57,035 bases of DNA from Motilimonas pumila (lineage in GTDB: Bacteria; Pseudomonadota; Gammaproteobacteria; Enterobacterales; CBDFNC01): the NCBI RefSeq assembly GCF_003596335.1, contig NZ_QZCH01000027.1:1-57035 (forward strand), read 5' to 3'. The position numbers were made by a program, and so were the translations under genes. The notes below the pieces were generated by a model. That model had not been told where the DNA came from and did no database searches. It saw nothing but the letters and a program-made list of their open reading frames with translations. Positions 25,118-35,656 of the stretch are shown here, one piece after another. The number at the start of each line of letters is the position of its first letter. Within the stretch, counting starts at the first letter, position 1.

Positions 25118-26086
25118 ATGGCTTTTACACCCCGTTTCGCGGCAAGTTTCGCTCTCGTGATGTTGGCGTTTTTAGCCTGCTCATCATTGTTTATTGGCGC
25201 CAGCGAACTCAGTCTTCATGCCATTTGGCAGGGGAATGAGCAAGCTTGGCAAATTTTAACCGTCAGCCGCATTCCACGCCTTTTGGCTATCGTGTTGGCA
25301 GGTGCCGGGCTCAGTGTTGCCGGTCTTATCATGCAACAAATTGTGCAAAACCGCTTTGCCTCTCCTTCTACAACCGGCACCATAGACTGCGCCGTGTTGG
25401 GCTATGTAGCAGGCATGATATTTATCAGCAGTGACGCCCTGTGGCTGCACTTTGGCAGCATCTTTTTATGTGCCATGGCGGGCACCTTAATATTGGTGCG
25501 GTTTATTCAGCATTTACAATTTAAAAACGCTGTGCTCGTGCCCTTAATCGGTATCATGTACGGCAATGTCATCTCTGCCATTTCCACTTTTATTGCCTAT
25601 AAATATGACCTAGTGCAAACCATGGCGACTTGGACCTTGGCCAACTTCGCCAGCGTCTTGCAAGGCAACTATGAAATGTTGTTTTTGGCCATCCCTGCTT
25701 GCTTTATTGCATATTATTTTGCGCGCCAATTCAGCGCCATCAGCGTTGGCAAACATTTTGCCACTAACCTAGGGCTTAACTATCAAGGGTTGGTAACCTT
25801 GGGCGTTATTTTGGTTGCCGCCATTGCTGCCCTTGCCGTTATGACGGTCGGCGTGATCCCTTTTATTGGCTTAATTGTGCCAAATGTCGTGGCGTTAATC
25901 ATGGGTGACAATTTGAAACGTATTTTGCCATGGACCGCATATTGGGGGGTGGTGTTGGTATTATTGTGCGACGTCATCGGCCGCATCATTATTTTTCCCT
26001 ATGAAATTCCCATCGCCATGATCATCAGCATTATCGGCGGCGCCTTGTTTATTTACCTGATCCTTAGGGACAAACGCCATGGCTAA
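25118..26086 (+). CDS. Iron-siderophore ABC permease, FecCD family (first subunit)
   Basis: Inner-membrane permease of 322 residues, around ten helices. FecCD family motifs: VSRIPRLLAIVLAGAGLSVAGLIMQQI near residue 50 and the ATPase-contact region VGVIPFIGLIVPNVVALIMGDN. It resembles VctD/FatD/YclN rather than the FepD branch. The ATG at 25118 has no clear ribosome binding site, and an in-frame stop at 25072 excludes a much longer start. It overlaps the second permease by eight bases, so they are translationally coupled. Confidence 0.9.
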   Translation: MAFTPRFAASFALVMLAFLACSSLFIGASELSLHAIWQGNEQAWQILTVSRIPRLLAIVLAGAGLSVAGLIMQQIVQNRFASPSTTGTIDCAVLGYVAGMIFISSDALWLHFGSIFLCAMAGTLILVRFIQHLQFKNAVLVPLIGIMYGNVISAISTFIAYKYDLVQTMATWTLANFASVLQGNYEMLFLAIPACFIAYYFARQFSAISVGKHFATNLGLNYQGLVTLGVILVAAIAALAVMTVGVIPFIGLIVPNVVALIMGDNLKRILPWTAYWGVVLVLLCDVIGRIIIFPYEIPIAMIISIIGGALFIYLILRDKRHG

Positions 26087-27026
26087 TCGCTATAAATTTA
26101 CTGCTTTATTGTTGGCTTGCTGCGCGGTGGTGGCCCTATTTATCGGTCAAGGCCTAACCTTAGACAATTATCAGTTTTTCTTGTCACGGCGCATTCCCAA
26201 ACTGCTGGCCATAATATTGGCTGCGGTATGTATTTCGGCGTCTTCATTGGTGTTTCAAACCATCACCAATAACCGTATTTTAACGCCCTCCATCTTGGGG
26301 TTCGACAGCTTATACTTGCTCATTCAAGCTTTATTAGTGGTGCTATGGGGCACCAGCAGCGTTGTAATTGCTCATCCTATCATCAATTTTCTGATCAGCT
26401 GCGCAGTCATGACAGGTTTGGCGCTGACCTTGTTCCACTTTTATTTTAGCCGCAAAGGCAATGACATATTTACCTTATTACTCCTTGGCGTGGTATTGGG
26501 GAGCGTGTTTAGTAGCTGCGCCAACTTTTTAATCATGCTGATCGACCCTAACGAATTCACTACGTTACAAGCCATGATGTTTGCCAGTTTCAACAACGTG
26601 AACGACACGCTGGTCTATTGGGTATCTCTGCCCTTAGTACTTTGCTTATGGTGGCTGCTGCGCAGCGCCGCAACGTTAGACGTATTGTGGCTTGGGCCGG
26701 ATAATGCCACCAGCTTAGGCGTCAACGGCCCCAAAATGGTCAAACGCTGCATGTTTATCATTACTGTCATGGTCGCTATTTCCACTGCTTTGGTTGGCCC
26801 AGTGCTGTTTTTTGGTTTGATCACTGTCAGTCTAACTCGACAAGTATTTCAGTGGCACCAACACAAGTATTTAATCATCGCCAGCGGGTTATTAGCCGTA
26901 TTGCTTTTAGTCAGCGGTCAATGGGTGGTGGAGAAAGTACTCGGGTTTGATACTACCATCAGCGTCATCATCAATTTTGTTGGTGGGACATACTTTTTAT
27001 ATTTGTTATACAAAAACAAGGTCTGA
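26079..27026 (+). CDS. Iron-siderophore ABC permease, FecCD family (second subunit)
   Basis: Partner permease of 315 residues with the typical LSRRIPKLLAIILAAVCISASSLVFQTI start and the ATPase-contact loop ALVGPVLFFGLITVSLTRQVF. It resembles VctG/FatC/YclO. It overlaps the first permease gene by eight bases and is followed by the ATPase gene after 14 bases. Confidence 0.9.
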   Translation: MANRYKFTALLLACCAVVALFIGQGLTLDNYQFFLSRRIPKLLAIILAAVCISASSLVFQTITNNRILTPSILGFDSLYLLIQALLVVLWGTSSVVIAHPIINFLISCAVMTGLALTLFHFYFSRKGNDIFTLLLLGVVLGSVFSSCANFLIMLIDPNEFTTLQAMMFASFNNVNDTLVYWVSLPLVLCLWWLLRSAATLDVLWLGPDNATSLGVNGPKMVKRCMFIITVMVAISTALVGPVLFFGLITVSLTRQVFQWHQHKYLIIASGLLAVLLLVSGQWVVEKVLGFDTTISVIINFVGGTYFLYLLYKNKV

Positions 27027-27040
27027 TACGAGGGAATAAC

Positions 27041-27799
27041 GTGATCACCTTAAGCAAGCTCAATAAAACCTATGGTTCACAACGCGTGGTCAATGAAGCC
27101 AGCATGGCGTTCGAACAGGGTAAAATCACGGCGATTATCGGTCCCAATGGCGCCGGTAAAAGTACCCTACTTTCGATGGCAAGTAGATTAACCAAATTGG
27201 ATGATGGCGCCATTCGTATCGCCAACGTCGCCTTGCAAGATTGGGACAACGCGGAACTGGCAAAAACCTTGTCGGTCTTGCGCCAAGCCAACAATGTTAA
27301 CATGCGTTTTAGCGTACGCGAGCTGGTGGCTTTTGGCCGCTTCCCCCATAGCCAAGGGCGCTTAACCCCCGAAGACGAAAACAAAATTGATGATGCACTG
27401 GCGAAATTAGACTTAACCTTGTTGCAACACAAATACTTAGACCAACTCAGTGGCGGTCAAAGGCAAATGGCGTTTATTGCCATGGTGGTTGCCCAAGACA
27501 CCGAATACGTTTTTTTGGACGAGCCCCTGAATAACTTAGACATTAAGCACTCAGTAGAAATTATGCAAGTGCTTCGCCGCCTCGCCCATGACTTTGGCAA
27601 AGCCGTTGTGATTGTTATTCACGATATTAATTTTGCCGCCAGTTATGCCGATAACCTGGTAGCGATGAAGCAAGGTAAGGTGGTGTGCCAAGGCAGCGTG
27701 GCAGAAGTATTAACCGAGCAGCAGATGAGCCAGATTTACGATATACCTTTTGCAATTCATGATATTGGCGACAAGAAAGTTTGCGTCTATTTCGGCTAG
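27041..27799 (+). CDS. Iron-siderophore ABC ATPase (VctC/YclP type)
   Basis: ATP-binding subunit, 252 residues. Walker A is GPNGAGKST, the Q-loop region LRQANNVNMRFSVRELVAFGRFPHSQGR, signature LSGGQRQ, Walker B YVFLDEP and switch VVIVIHDINFA. The start is GTG with GAGGGA just upstream. It ends the import operon TonB receptor - permease - permease - ATPase and converges with the nitroreductase gene. It would energise import of the ferric siderophore captured by the 21684-22625 protein. Confidence 0.92.
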   Translation: MITLSKLNKTYGSQRVVNEASMAFEQGKITAIIGPNGAGKSTLLSMASRLTKLDDGAIRIANVALQDWDNAELAKTLSVLRQANNVNMRFSVRELVAFGRFPHSQGRLTPEDENKIDDALAKLDLTLLQHKYLDQLSGGQRQMAFIAMVVAQDTEYVFLDEPLNNLDIKHSVEIMQVLRRLAHDFGKAVVIVIHDINFAASYADNLVAMKQGKVVCQGSVAEVLTEQQMSQIYDIPFAIHDIGDKKVCVYFG

Positions 27800-27836
27800 T
27801 CATTCGTGAGCACTCAATAATAGACGCAACCTTCAA

Positions 27837-28493
27837 TTATAACGTTACCACTACGTCTTTAAGAGCCAAGCGGGCTTTCGGTAAACCGTGGTTATAATCG
27901 GCGGTAGGCAAATGATAACCCATTGCCAGTGCAACTTGGCAAACGTGACCGTCCAGCTCATCTTTAAAGGCTTCGCCTATTAGGTCAGGGTCTACTCCTT
28001 CCATGGGGGTTGAGTCAATGCCAAGGCGCGCCAGCGTATGCAGGATGTTACCCAGCGCTATGTAGACTTGTGCCTTGGTCCAGCTGGCATTATTACCTTG
28101 AGCATCGGTATTAGCCTCGGCAAACGCGTAAGCGCCCATCATGTTGTCGTACATGTCTTTAGGTAAATGGCCTGATGTCACTTCTACGTCTACCCGCTTA
28201 GCGTACTTATCCTTGGTGAAATGCGGGTCGTAAGCCAGTAGCACAGTATGGGAAGCTTCTTTAGCATGGGGCTGATTAAACTGATACATGTTGGCAAAGG
28301 TGTCATGAAAACGCTGCTTGGCTGCGTCTGAAGCAATAATGATGAATTTCCACGGCTGCGAGTTAATCGAGGACGCCGACATCCGCAAAGCTTGGCAAAT
28401 CACCGCCATGTCTTCGTCTGATATGCGCTGGTTTGGATCGTACTTTTTTGTGGTGTAACGGGCATTTAAATCACGGATTATCGGGTGTGTCAT
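27837..28493 (-). CDS. nfsB: NfsB-type oxygen-insensitive NAD(P)H nitroreductase
   Basis: FMN-dependent nitroreductase/dihydropteridine reductase, 218 residues like E. coli NfsB. It has RDLNARYTTKKYDP near the N-terminus, SSINSQPWKFIII for FMN contact, and GIDSTPMEGVDPDLI plus ALAMGYHLPTADYN near the C-terminus. Reduces nitroaromatics and quinones by two-electron steps. It is single, with an interesting palindrome in its upstream region, and converges with the siderophore ATPase gene. Confidence 0.92.
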   Translation of the reverse strand: MTHPIIRDLNARYTTKKYDPNQRISDEDMAVICQALRMSASSINSQPWKFIIIASDAAKQRFHDTFANMYQFNQPHAKEASHTVLLAYDPHFTKDKYAKRVDVEVTSGHLPKDMYDNMMGAYAFAEANTDAQGNNASWTKAQVYIALGNILHTLARLGIDSTPMEGVDPDLIGEAFKDELDGHVCQVALAMGYHLPTADYNHGLPKARLALKDVVVTL

Positions 28494-28526
28494 GATGGCC
28501 TCTTAGACAAATAATGGTCGTACAGT

Positions 28527-28543
28527 GTTGATTTTTAATCAAC
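28527..28543. promoter_or_regulatory. Palindromic operator candidate upstream of nfsB
   Basis: GTTGATTTTTAATCAAC is a near-perfect inverted repeat (GTTGATT/AATCAAC) 34 bases before the nfsB start, and a half copy TTGATTAA follows at 28553. It is placed and shaped like a repressor site for nfsB; the protein that binds it is not identifiable. Confidence 0.5.
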
Positions 28544-28601
28544 ATAACTCTAGTTGATTAATGCCTCACTCGCACCATGTTTCGCATCATTACTGGTATA
28601 T

Positions 28602-29363
28602 TTATTGCCAAATATTATGCCGCATAGCGAATTTTGTTAACGTGTCACCGGCAGCTAAATTAAGCTTATCGCCGATGCGATATTTATGGGACTCTACCGA
28701 GCGAATGCTGAGGTTTAACTCACCGGCCACCACTTGATTTGATTTGCCGCTGCCAATCATTCGTAGAACCTGCAGTTGGCGCCGAGTTAAACTCTCTAAA
28801 TTCACTTTATCGGCTTGGCGTTGTTCATAATCAGTGGCAACACTGGCGCTAAATTTAGCTTCTCGCCAACACATTAACCACGCTCTGCTGAGTAATTGCA
28901 TCACTTGTAAATATTCAGCTCGACAAGGCTGCTCCGTCATAGTGGAAATGGCTAAGCCACCTTGTAGTTCGCCAAACATGGTCAATGGCAAGGTATAATG
29001 GCTGTTAAAACCTTCTTTGTATAATGCTCGTAAAATGGTGTTGCTGCTTTGCCGCAAACTCAGCGCATTGTAGTAGCGCCAGTCTCGGATAATCGATAGC
29101 CCTGCTAAATATTCATTAACGGCTTCAGATTGAAGGTTAACGTAGAAATCAAAAACGAGCTTTTGATTATCATATCGCTGAGCTGAAAAGTATTGCTTAC
29201 TTATTAGCTGTAACTTGGACGCTGGAATAAGGGTAATTCGATCAAACGGAAAAACCTGTAATGAACGGCTAATGCTTTGCTCAACCGCTTCAAGCAAACA
29301 TGATTTTTCGCAGTTCAGCAGGCCATTCATTTGCTCAATAATAAATCCTTGATGCTGGCTCAT
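28602..29363 (-). CDS. LuxR-type transcriptional regulator
   Basis: A 253-residue regulator with a GAF/autoinducer-type sensory region (about residues 10-175) and a C-terminal LuxR helix-turn-helix: LTRRQLQVLRMIGSGKSNQVVAGELNLSIRSVESHKYRI. It lacks a receiver domain. The ATG at 29363 has AAGAGG eight bases upstream; the GTG three codons earlier is too close to that site. It is last in a minus-strand operon behind the radical-SAM-like gene, an exported protein and a 22-residue peptide. The N-terminal ligand is unknown. Confidence 0.85.
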   Translation of the reverse strand: MSQHQGFIIEQMNGLLNCEKSCLLEAVEQSISRSLQVFPFDRITLIPASKLQLISKQYFSAQRYDNQKLVFDFYVNLQSEAVNEYLAGLSIIRDWRYYNALSLRQSSNTILRALYKEGFNSHYTLPLTMFGELQGGLAISTMTEQPCRAEYLQVMQLLSRAWLMCWREAKFSASVATDYEQRQADKVNLESLTRRQLQVLRMIGSGKSNQVVAGELNLSIRSVESHKYRIGDKLNLAAGDTLTKFAMRHNIWQ

Positions 29364-29418
29364 GTTAGTCACCTCTTTTGTTAATTGACATCGCCCATGT
29401 ATGCATCACTGCGTGGGC

Positions 29419-29487
29419 CTAAAAGCTCAGTAACATGACGCTAAGCATGAGCGCCACGGTTAAAAATAAGCGTTTACTGTGTTTCAT
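29419..29487 (-). CDS. 22-residue hydrophobic peptide
   Basis: Short frame MKHSKRLFLTVALM... followed by LSVMLLSF: a basic start and then one hydrophobic helix, 22 residues. The ATG follows GGAG at good spacing (GGAGTGAAAATG on the minus strand). It lies in the 172-base gap between the exported protein and the LuxR gene, same strand. It could be a small membrane peptide, a leader peptide or a secreted signal; it has no cysteine or obvious maturation motif. Coding status rests only on the ribosome binding site and composition. Confidence 0.45.
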   Translation of the reverse strand: MKHSKRLFLTVALMLSVMLLSF

Positions 29488-29535
29488 TTTCACTCCACTT
29501 CGTTGACGCCATTGGCGTGCAAAAAAACAGGCTCA

Positions 29536-30045
29536 TCAATCGACGCGCAAGGCGTACCAATCGGTCTGAATAAGTACCCAATGCAATAGAAACACCCGGT
29601 CTGTTTCTGGCACGCCGTGGTCTTCACTCCAATCGGCAATCGCGCTGAGCAACGCTCGCTCACTAACGTGATCCGTTTTCACCTGGTAACCTAATTCGTT
29701 TAGGGCATGTCCCAGCGAGGGATACACCGAAGGCGACAGAGCCAGCTGATAACTGTTCGCTTGTTCAAGCAATTGCATCACGTCCCAATTTGCTTTGGTG
29801 GCCATGTAATGAATCTTTGCTTGCGTAAATGATTGCTCACATTCTGTTTCTTGCTCCGACTCCTGGCATCTGCCGTGCAAGGATAAATAATGACGATAGC
29901 TTTGCTTCATAAGCGCAAACGCGGTGTGTTCATACCGAGTTAATACCGCCCGGGTGGCCATTTTTATTTCACTGCCCACCGCCAAAGGACTGCTAAGCCC
30001 AGATAAACAACACATTACGGCAGCCACAATTCGGTTTTTATGCAT
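29536..30045 (-). CDS. Exported protein of unknown function
   Basis: Not recognised. The 169-residue product has a signal peptide (MHKNRIVAAVMCCLSGLSSPLAVG). The mature part is mostly helical, with one CQESEQETEC segment (two cysteines eight apart, able to form a disulfide) and an aromatic YALRVD end. The ATG follows GTGGAGA. It is second in the operon after the radical-SAM-like gene (51 bases apart), which suggests that the two work together, for example as substrate or partner. No homologue comes to mind. Confidence 0.7.
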   Translation of the reverse strand: MHKNRIVAAVMCCLSGLSSPLAVGSEIKMATRAVLTRYEHTAFALMKQSYRHYLSLHGRCQESEQETECEQSFTQAKIHYMATKANWDVMQLLEQANSYQLALSPSVYPSLGHALNELGYQVKTDHVSERALLSAIADWSEDHGVPETDRVFLLHWVLIQTDWYALRVD

Positions 30046-30096
30046 ACTTCTCCACCTTTTTAGTCACTTATTAACCCCTTATCTCGCCACCCAGCG

Positions 30097-31320
30097 TCAT
30101 TTCTTCCCTTGATACCGAGCAGGTTGGATTTTTTTAATGACTTGATAGCCCATGGCTTTAATAATGAGCGACACTTGGTGATCGATATGACTGAAAAATT
30201 GGTGCCAACCACGGCATAAGTAATTTAAGCCGGTCTCTCCTTCGAAGGTTTGCAAAATTCGCCGCTTAGGGCACTCCCCAAAACAGGTAAATAGATACTG
30301 GCATTGACGGCATTGATGGGGTAAACCGGCTTCTTTAGCAAGACTGAACAGTTTTTGTTGGCTGCCTGTTTGCATTTGACTTAATGACTGGCGGGCAATA
30401 TTGCCTAACTTGTATTCTGGCTTTTGGTATTGCTGGCAAGAAAATACGTCACCATTGCGTGTTAAAGATAAATTATTGCCACAGCTGGAAGACAGGGTGC
30501 ATAACGGGCTTGCTTGCCCCATCCATGTTTCAACGCAAGCCGCCACATAAGGCAAATTGACGTTTCCTAAATCATGGTAAAACCACTCATCAAACAGGGT
30601 GCACAAAAAGTTTCCCCACTGCCCAGGTAACAGGCTGTCAGGCGTCATCAAAGGGTCTGTGGGTGATTGCATTGCTTCGCATTGAGCAAAAGGGAAGCTG
30701 CGACTCGGGTTCGACCTAGCTTGTGCCTGTTTTACGACAGGCACAAAATGCATCTGAGTAGAACCTAACGTATCGCGCAGGAAATGGTACAGGGTTAATG
30801 GCGCTTCGGCACTTTCACGGTTAACTTCACTGACGGTTGAAAAAACCACTTGGTAGTGACGTAACAAGGCGACCCCTTCAATGGCCAAAGCGAGTGCTTT
30901 GTCCGGCACAGATGGCGACGCATGCTGTCTGATGGGACCATTAATTTGCACTTGTACAAAAAAGCCATGCGCGGCTAAAAATTGTGCCCATTGCTGGGTA
31001 ATTTGCGTCGCGTCGGTTTGCAAATGGTTCACAATCACTGCGCCTGGCGGACGATATTGTTGCTGTAAGCGCACCACGTCTTTAAAGTAAGCTAAGCCTA
31101 ATAAGGTTGGCTCTTCGCCCTGCCAAACAAACTCGATTTCGTGGTGATGTTGCTGTTCGATATAACTTTTAATGTAGTGTTCTAGCAAATCTGGTGACAT
31201 GGCATACCAACTCAAACAAGCCGTCGATTCAGCCTGAGAGGCTGGATCCAAACACGGCTCAAGCAAGTTTGCGCTCATCCGAATGCGCGGTGATGAATGT
31301 ACTCTAGGATCAAGTGTCAT
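30097..31320 (-). CDS. Sulfatase-maturase-like protein lacking radical-SAM cysteines
   Basis: A 407-residue homologue of anaerobic sulfatase-maturating enzymes (anSME, radical SAM with SPASM). The conserved region following the first cluster is recognisable (MSPDLLEHYIKSYIEQ, then FVWQGEEPTLLG, where anSME has QGGEPTLLG). But the CX3CX2C motif that binds the SAM cluster is absent: only Cys23 and Cys35 remain, in EPCLDP and STACLSW. The eight cysteines of the two auxiliary clusters are kept with family spacing (Cys274, 280, 295, 337, 340, 346, 350, 369). The catalytic Asp next to the third one in anSME is Gln296 here. Thus it should not do radical SAM chemistry. Start ATG 31320 follows GGAG; first gene of the operon down to 28602. 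Confidence 0.82.
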   Translation of the reverse strand: MTLDPRVHSSPRIRMSANLLEPCLDPASQAESTACLSWYAMSPDLLEHYIKSYIEQQHHHEIEFVWQGEEPTLLGLAYFKDVVRLQQQYRPPGAVIVNHLQTDATQITQQWAQFLAAHGFFVQVQINGPIRQHASPSVPDKALALAIEGVALLRHYQVVFSTVSEVNRESAEAPLTLYHFLRDTLGSTQMHFVPVVKQAQARSNPSRSFPFAQCEAMQSPTDPLMTPDSLLPGQWGNFLCTLFDEWFYHDLGNVNLPYVAACVETWMGQASPLCTLSSSCGNNLSLTRNGDVFSCQQYQKPEYKLGNIARQSLSQMQTGSQQKLFSLAKEAGLPHQCRQCQYLFTCFGECPKRRILQTFEGETGLNYLCRGWHQFFSHIDHQVSLIIKAMGYQVIKKIQPARYQGKK

Positions 31321-31688
31321 GACGAACTCCAAGTCAAAATCGATTGGCTTGCGCCTCTCAATACGTTAACGATACAAGGGTCCTTGTCACTGTGGCACTG
31401 GAAGATTTACCAGTTTGGCAAGCAACATTTACCAGACTTAACGCCGCTGAGGAGGACACTTACTTGTGGCCACCTTTAAGTCGCAATAGGCTGAGCCAAA
31501 TAGCCTAACCTGCAACTTAATCTGACAGCATGCTAAACGAGGAGCCCTGAAACAGGAGCAGTAGAATCACTGCGAATAAACGCTTTTTTCAATTTGAACG
31601 TGTTTAAAAGTACCAAAAGAGCGTGAGGGCATCACTTAACCCAAGTGAAATGCAGGCGTATTGGGTGGTTTAAAAGAGGGTAAATAAA
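31321..31688. other. Intergenic region, promoter of the maturase-like operon
   Basis: About 370 bases with no gene. It should hold the promoter of the operon starting at 31320; I see no clear operator. Confidence 0.4.
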
Positions 31689-31719
31689 AAGCGCACCTGA
31701 AAAGACTTCAGGTGCGCTT
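31681..31719 (-). terminator. katG terminator
   Basis: Perfect 13-bp stem AAGCGCACCTGAA/TTCAGGTGCGCTT (31689-31701 and 31707-31719), followed on the minus strand by TTTTTATTTA. Confidence 0.92.
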
Positions 31720-31765
31720 GACATCAGGGGAAGCTTAATTAAAGGACGGAAAACCGCCACGCTAT

Positions 31766-33943
<2,178 letters not shown>

Positions 33944-34245
33944 TTAAGACTCCCTTAGATGAAGGTAATAAGTAGTTTCGCCGCCAGGATGTCCCTGACC
34001 AAAAGCGACGCATTTACAGTTCGGCTGACGCCTTACTGTGCAATATTGTCTTACTTTTCAATCTATCTTATTCGACATTTAAATAGCAATGAAAACCATT
34101 CTAATTATAGGGCTTTTGATGTCGATTTTAGCTTATCAAGATAAAGTTGCAGAAAAATATCTTCACAAAGCTGGGGTTTTCGTGGATACACTCATTAAGG
34201 AAATACAAGAAGAAATTCACACTGTATCCAGCGGCGGCAGTTCAA
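33944..34245. promoter_or_regulatory. katG upstream region
   Basis: About 300 bases between katG and the DUF3465 gene (same strand). It must hold the katG promoter. A plus-strand frame here runs into antisense of the DUF3465 gene and has no ribosome binding site, so I do not call it. Confidence 0.4.
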
Positions 34246-34644
34246 TTATTGGTAAGTTCGCCCTTGATGTTGCAACCAACCACCAACATGACGACCACCG
34301 GGGTCATGATGCGTCCAATGCACAACGCCACCTTTGGCATTCCACTCATACTCACCATAAAAACGGACATGATCGCCCACCTGCAGGTCTGCAATACGCG
34401 GGGCCAGGTCGATATTATGAGCAATGAGCAAGGTTTGGCCGCTGGCTAACTTGAGAATAAAGCGTTGATGTTGACTGCCTTTGGTGTCATCTGGCAGTAC
34501 TTTAATAACCCGCCCCTCTCCTTTTACTTGTATGTCACTTTGCTGCTGGCGATAAGCCGTTTCAATGCTCCTATCGGCGGCTAAGCCGACACCACAAAAT
34601 CCGCATAAGACGGCCGCCAAAACCAATATAAGGGGTTTAAACAT
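34246..34644 (-). CDS. Secreted DUF3465-type protein
   Basis: Exported protein of 132 residues. Signal peptide MFKPLILVLAAVLCGFCGVGLA; mature part an OB-like domain with the family core QRFILKLASGQTLLIAHNIDLAPRI, DHVRFYGEYEWNAKGGVVHWTHHDP and the end GGWLQHQGRTYQ. The His/Trp pattern is conserved in the family, whose function is unknown (nucleic-acid or metal binding has been guessed for OB folds). GGAG precedes the ATG. Single gene. Confidence 0.88.
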   Translation of the reverse strand: MFKPLILVLAAVLCGFCGVGLAADRSIETAYRQQQSDIQVKGEGRVIKVLPDDTKGSQHQRFILKLASGQTLLIAHNIDLAPRIADLQVGDHVRFYGEYEWNAKGGVVHWTHHDPGGRHVGGWLQHQGRTYQ

Positions 34645-34892
34645 GACAGAACTCCGTATCGAATACTTAAATGATGTCCATCAATTTTAGCTAGCGGTAT
34701 GATTTATAGCTGGTAAATATCTCTCAGAAGTGTGTTTGACCCGCTTTGATGCAGGTTTTGATGATCACGATCAAAACCATTAAAGCGCGTTCTTAATGGT
34801 AACGTCTGGCAAAGTGAATATCGCGTCGCCATGATCTGGCAGCGAGGCGCAACGGCTCAAGCAAACATTGATACAACCAGACTTCAGCAGGC

Positions 34893-34927
34893 AAAAAAAA
34901 GGGACAATACTCAGTGAGTATTGTCCC
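34893..34927 (-). terminator. CsrB terminator
   Basis: 13-bp stem GGGACAATACTCA/TGAGTATTGTCCC (34901-34913 and 34915-34927), followed on the minus strand by T8 at 34900-34893. Confidence 0.92.
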
Positions 34928-35200
34928 GGATAGTCGTAACATCTGATCCTTGATGTAATGGTGCTCCCTGCACTCCTATGACTAAATAACCTAATCCCTA
35001 GGTTGTTCCACTTCCCAATCCTTTGGGGTGTCCTTCTTTGGCCATCCTAGCCTAACAAACCATCCTGATTTGTTGTCTATCTCCTTCCTGGAGGTGTCCC
35101 TTGGCTACATCCTGTAGCATTTCCTTTTGTCATCCTGACTGCCAAACTTCCTGTCTGACATCGAGACCCAACATCCTGTTAGTGCCTCTGTGCTTCCTTG
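34893..35200 (-). ncRNA. csrB: CsrB-like regulatory RNA (CsrA sponge)
   Basis: About 300-base RNA on the minus strand with about 19 GGA motifs, many AGGA/CAGGATG, and several in the loops of short hairpins: GCTACAGGATGTAGC, GTCAGGATGAC, GGCTAGGATGGCC and ACAAATCAGGATGGTTTGT. It ends in a strong terminator (stem GGGACAATACTCA/TGAGTATTGTCCC followed by T8). Upstream is a promoter (TTGTCA, 17 bases, TATTTA). There is no protein frame. This is the hallmark of CsrB/RsmZ-type RNAs that sequester CsrA and so control carbon storage, motility and biofilm. The 5' end is estimated from the promoter. Confidence 0.9.
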
Positions 35201-35206
35201 CGGGAT

Positions 35207-35235
35207 TAAATATAAGCTTTTTTGTCTCTGACAAA
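35207..35235 (-). promoter_or_regulatory. CsrB promoter
   Basis: On the minus strand TTGTCA (35235-35230) and TATTTA (35212-35207), 17 bases apart; an overlapping TATATT is an alternative -10. Transcription would begin near 35200 at CGCAAGG. Further upstream, minus-strand TGTGAGAGATTGAC (near 35405-35418) resembles half of a UvrY/GacA box, about 200 bases from the start, as in E. coli csrB. Confidence 0.6.
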
Positions 35236-35502
35236 AGCAATAAAAACAAAAAAAATAGGGGTTTTCCAATAGCTAAAATACCAATAAAAGTATAACTTAA
35301 TGTTTTAATTGATAAAAAAATGAAATAACGTCCAGTTACCTCGCACTTAACACAGGGTTTTCTTAGCCATAAAATGTAGCAAGATTACAACGGCTATGGT
35401 CAATCTCTCACAGAGAAAATTTAGGCGTTTGCATTTCATCGGCATTATTTTCAATTTAGCCGGAAAATTAGCCGTTTATCATGATGTTATGATATTTTTT
35501 TA

Positions 35503-35518
35503 TGTGATTTGGATCACT
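35503..35518. promoter_or_regulatory. CRP-type site upstream of csrB
   Basis: TGTGATTTGGATCACT matches the CRP consensus TGTGA-N6-TCACA at 9 of 10 fixed positions. It lies about 300 bases upstream of the csrB promoter and just beyond the 3' end of the gene at 35657. CRP control of csrB is known in E. coli; here it is only suggested by position. Confidence 0.5.
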
Positions 35519-35613
35519 CAATAAGTGAACAACTCTTAGCCATCATTAAAAAATCCCACAGGGCAGATGACACTGCGTCATAGCAAGTCCCATTTAAAAT
35601 AGAACTCATGACC

Positions 35614-35641
35614 AAAAAAGCCCCGCAAGGCAGGGCTTTTG
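35614..35641 (-). terminator. Terminator of the 35657-37018 gene
   Basis: Stem AAAAGCCC/GGGCTTTT with inner GC pairs (35617-35624 and 35633-35640), preceded on the plus strand by A-run, so U-rich on the minus transcript. Confidence 0.85.
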
Positions 35642-35656
35642 AAAACAGAAAGGGAA

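Noticed and set aside
30097..31320. Frameshift hiding the missing radical-SAM cysteines
   Set aside because: I read the other frames near the N-terminus; none carries CX3CX2C and the frame is otherwise continuous.
34089..34449. Plus-strand frame with hydrophobic start (MKTILIIGLLMSILAYQ)
   Set aside because: Its second half is antisense to the well-supported DUF3465 gene and there is no Shine-Dalgarno.
35101..35295. Plus-strand frame of 64 codons with many Ser/Cys/Pro
   Set aside because: It is antisense to the CsrB-like RNA; its TCC-rich codons are the complement of the GGA motifs.
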